A stretch of 64,000 nt of DNA from assembly GCA_012932295.1 (NCBI GenBank), contig JAAONU010000014.1:22710011-22774010 (forward strand), given 5' to 3'. The translations under genes and the position numbers were made by a program. Position 1 is the first letter of the stretch, and each line of letters begins with the position of its first letter. Of this stretch, positions 62,181 through 64,000 are shown in pieces. A model generated the notes under the pieces. The model was given only the letters and a program-made list of their open reading frames with translations, made no database searches and was not told the origin of the DNA. The DNA comes from Cyclina sinensis (lineage: Eukaryota > Mollusca > Bivalvia > Venerida > Veneridae).

Positions 62181-62330
62181 TCTTTCCAAGTCTGTAAGCA
62201 AGGGTCAGATCAAAAGTGTCAGACAAATTAATGTCAGAAATAGACAGCTCATTTTTATTGGAATCCTTTGTTATCGACACAAAGCGAACAATAAATCAAG
62301 CAGAATTAGTCATGGTAATAAAAGCAGTGA
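62181..62330. repeat. Right-system module a, further diverged copy
   Basis: 'aagtgtcagacaaattaatgtcag' and 'ttgttatcgacaca' (62214-62281). In this copy a frame stays open (ATG at 62231 to 62458, 75 codons). Module a copies at 41253, 58090 and 61079 have stops in that frame, so it is not called as a gene. Confidence 0.7.
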
Positions 62331-63469
62331 AATTTTTTGCAAAATGCACGCCAGTGCAACAGTCAAATACGTTAAACTATCAAGGGTACTTCTTAGAAAG
62401 AATTCATTTCAGAATGGGTGAATATGCTGGCAAATATTTATATTCCAAGTATTCTTGAATTAAACATTTATCACATTTTCTAATTTCTTTATCTGAACAC
62501 CATGACCGTGCCTTTTCTTTCTTCAAAAAATCAATACAACCAATAAATTACGCTACGCTTAAATGAACTTTATTTATTGGGTCAGATTTTTATGAAAATG
62601 ATAGTTATCAGTAATTGTATCCTTGTTGATTTCTTAAAGACGACATCACCTCGATCAGGTAAAAAATAAGACAGCTACATTCGAGAGCTGACCCATTAAT
62701 AATGCGATTGGATACTTGAAGACTAAAATTATTTTTGGTCAATCGTGTTTGTAATTTCATTCTAAGGACACCCGTTAATCGAAACACACGTTTTGAGGCA
62801 CGTGTACAATTTTGAAAAAAAAAAAAAAACATTCTTGAAGAACAAATATATCCTTCAGACACTGTAGTAGTTCGGATACTTTTTCAAATGTTATTTGGTT
62901 TCTCTAATCATTGACTGTTTTTGATTCCCAGTCAATGTTGCAGTATCCATCTTTCATTTATCTTTTTAATATTCAGATTTTTTTTTCAAAATTAACTAAA
63001 CTCTTGTCTGATGACATGTTTATTAATTGATCAAAATCTCTTACTGTGTATCGAACACTAGTTTTTTATGATCAATGGCTATTTCAACGTCAGACAGGCA
63101 GAACAACCAGGTCGAGCAGTATCTTTCATGTCTTTGATGTCCGGATTTAAAATGCACCGACTATCTACAAAATGAAATAGTCTTGTGTCAACATTGCACG
63201 ATTTACTCAAAATAACACAGCAGTCACATTATTTAAGGAACCCATAACCTCTGAATATCAAGGAAAATTTATAACTCAGTGCTATGGGAAAAATCGTATA
63301 TTATATTGGTGGAATGTGTTGCTTGTGTCACATCTAAGTTGACTGCATTAGATGTATGTCTGTGTCGATTGAAACGTTAGACAAATATCACCTTTAAATC
63401 ATACTGTTAATATTTTTAGAATGAACGAAGCAACGGACATGGACTCAGAAAATAATCCTTAATTACACT
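62331..63469. other. A+T-rich non-coding DNA
   Basis: A run of about 15 A lies at 62815-62829. No gene or element recognised; minus frame 62608-62862 has no motif. Confidence 0.45.
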
Positions 63470-63610
63470 CTGTATCCAAATGGGAATAAAAGGTGAAAAC
63501 TTTCATTAACTTTCCTGTAATTGTAGATTTAATCTGGCTGCATCTGTCAGTTTTTATATTCAAGGGTTCAAGCGAAAGCCATAACAAACAGTCAATCGCC
63601 AAAGAGCTGA
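63470..63610. repeat. Right-system module c, diverged copy
   Basis: 'aatgggaataaaaggtgaaa' and 'taatctggctgcatctgtcag', then 'gggttcaagcgaaagcc', match 44474-44590 and 58353-58450. It shows the system reaches at least this far right. Confidence 0.8.
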
Positions 63611-64000
63611 CTTTTACACATCTTCTGGATTAACTTCGAGCTACTTTGACCCACTTCTGAAACTTCTGACTGTAGCTTAGGTAGGCCTAAAGCTGGATCA
63701 TACATTAGCAACTTTAGAAGACATATACAATCATATTGCACGTTACTTTAAGTCACAACTAAATAGGACACTTTACAGTCTAGAGATAATTAACTTGAAT
63801 GCCATGAACGAATAAAAGACAACACAAATAATTAGAAAATCTGATTTTACAGACTCTCGTGCATATTTTCTACAAGAAAAAGGGGTTTGGTTTACTACTT
63901 TCCTAGCAAAGCCATGTAAAGAATACATTGTGAGCGAGTAGCTTTTCATTTAATACCAAATCTATTACTTTCTCGTCTTTCATAAATCAATATTAAAAAG
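63611..64000. other. Non-coding end of the window
   Basis: No feature recognised. Confidence 0.45.

Noticed and set aside
62216..62458. Frame in module a as a conserved small protein
   Set aside because: Other copies of module a at 41253, 58090 and 61079 contain stops in this frame.

Overview
This is an A+T-rich (roughly two thirds A+T by eye) eukaryotic, non-genic window. No reading frame resembles a complete conserved protein-coding gene. The host is most likely a bivalve mollusc. That rests on dispersed and tandem repeats I know from bivalve genomes: the palindromic 'ctgatcttggtctgcact' element near 60.9 kb, the 156-bp array ending in a 'ggacggacgcagacc' motif near 39.5-40.1 kb, the 'ctctaccaa...ttcaaattatgcc' array at 24.4-25.7 kb, and the 'aaactggcgttaa / ccgccgggatatg' element at 12.4 and 33.0 kb. 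No database search was possible.

Layout. 1-9 kb: unique A+T-rich DNA with two old duplicated blocks (2.2/5.9 kb and 4.4/8.3 kb) and a TGAGA/TGAGG pentamer array. 10.7-16.2 kb: another old duplicated pair (10.8/15.9 kb) enclosing a decayed non-LTR reverse transcriptase fragment, a 54-bp near-perfect inverted repeat, a dispersed element and a tRNA-derived SINE. 17-20 kb: a few weak exon-like signals and a long pyrimidine tract. 22-34.7 kb: at least three diverged copies of a multi-kilobase unit, interrupted by bivalve tandem repeats, microsatellites and one open frame of 142-156 codons. 36-64 kb: a second, younger duplication system. Three ~3.5-4.1 kb units (A, B, C) alternate with three arrays of a purine-rich minisatellite, and older relatives of the same modules lie at 36, 41 and 58-63.5 kb. 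Unit B carries a ~0.9 kb internal segment that is both inverted and moved relative to units A and C.

The main result is structural. Much of the window is built of nested tandem segmental duplications of apparently non-coding sequence. They were later edited by repeat insertion, inversion, deletion and microsatellite expansion. No genes acting together can be named. The exon-like candidates given below are low confidence and need RNA evidence.
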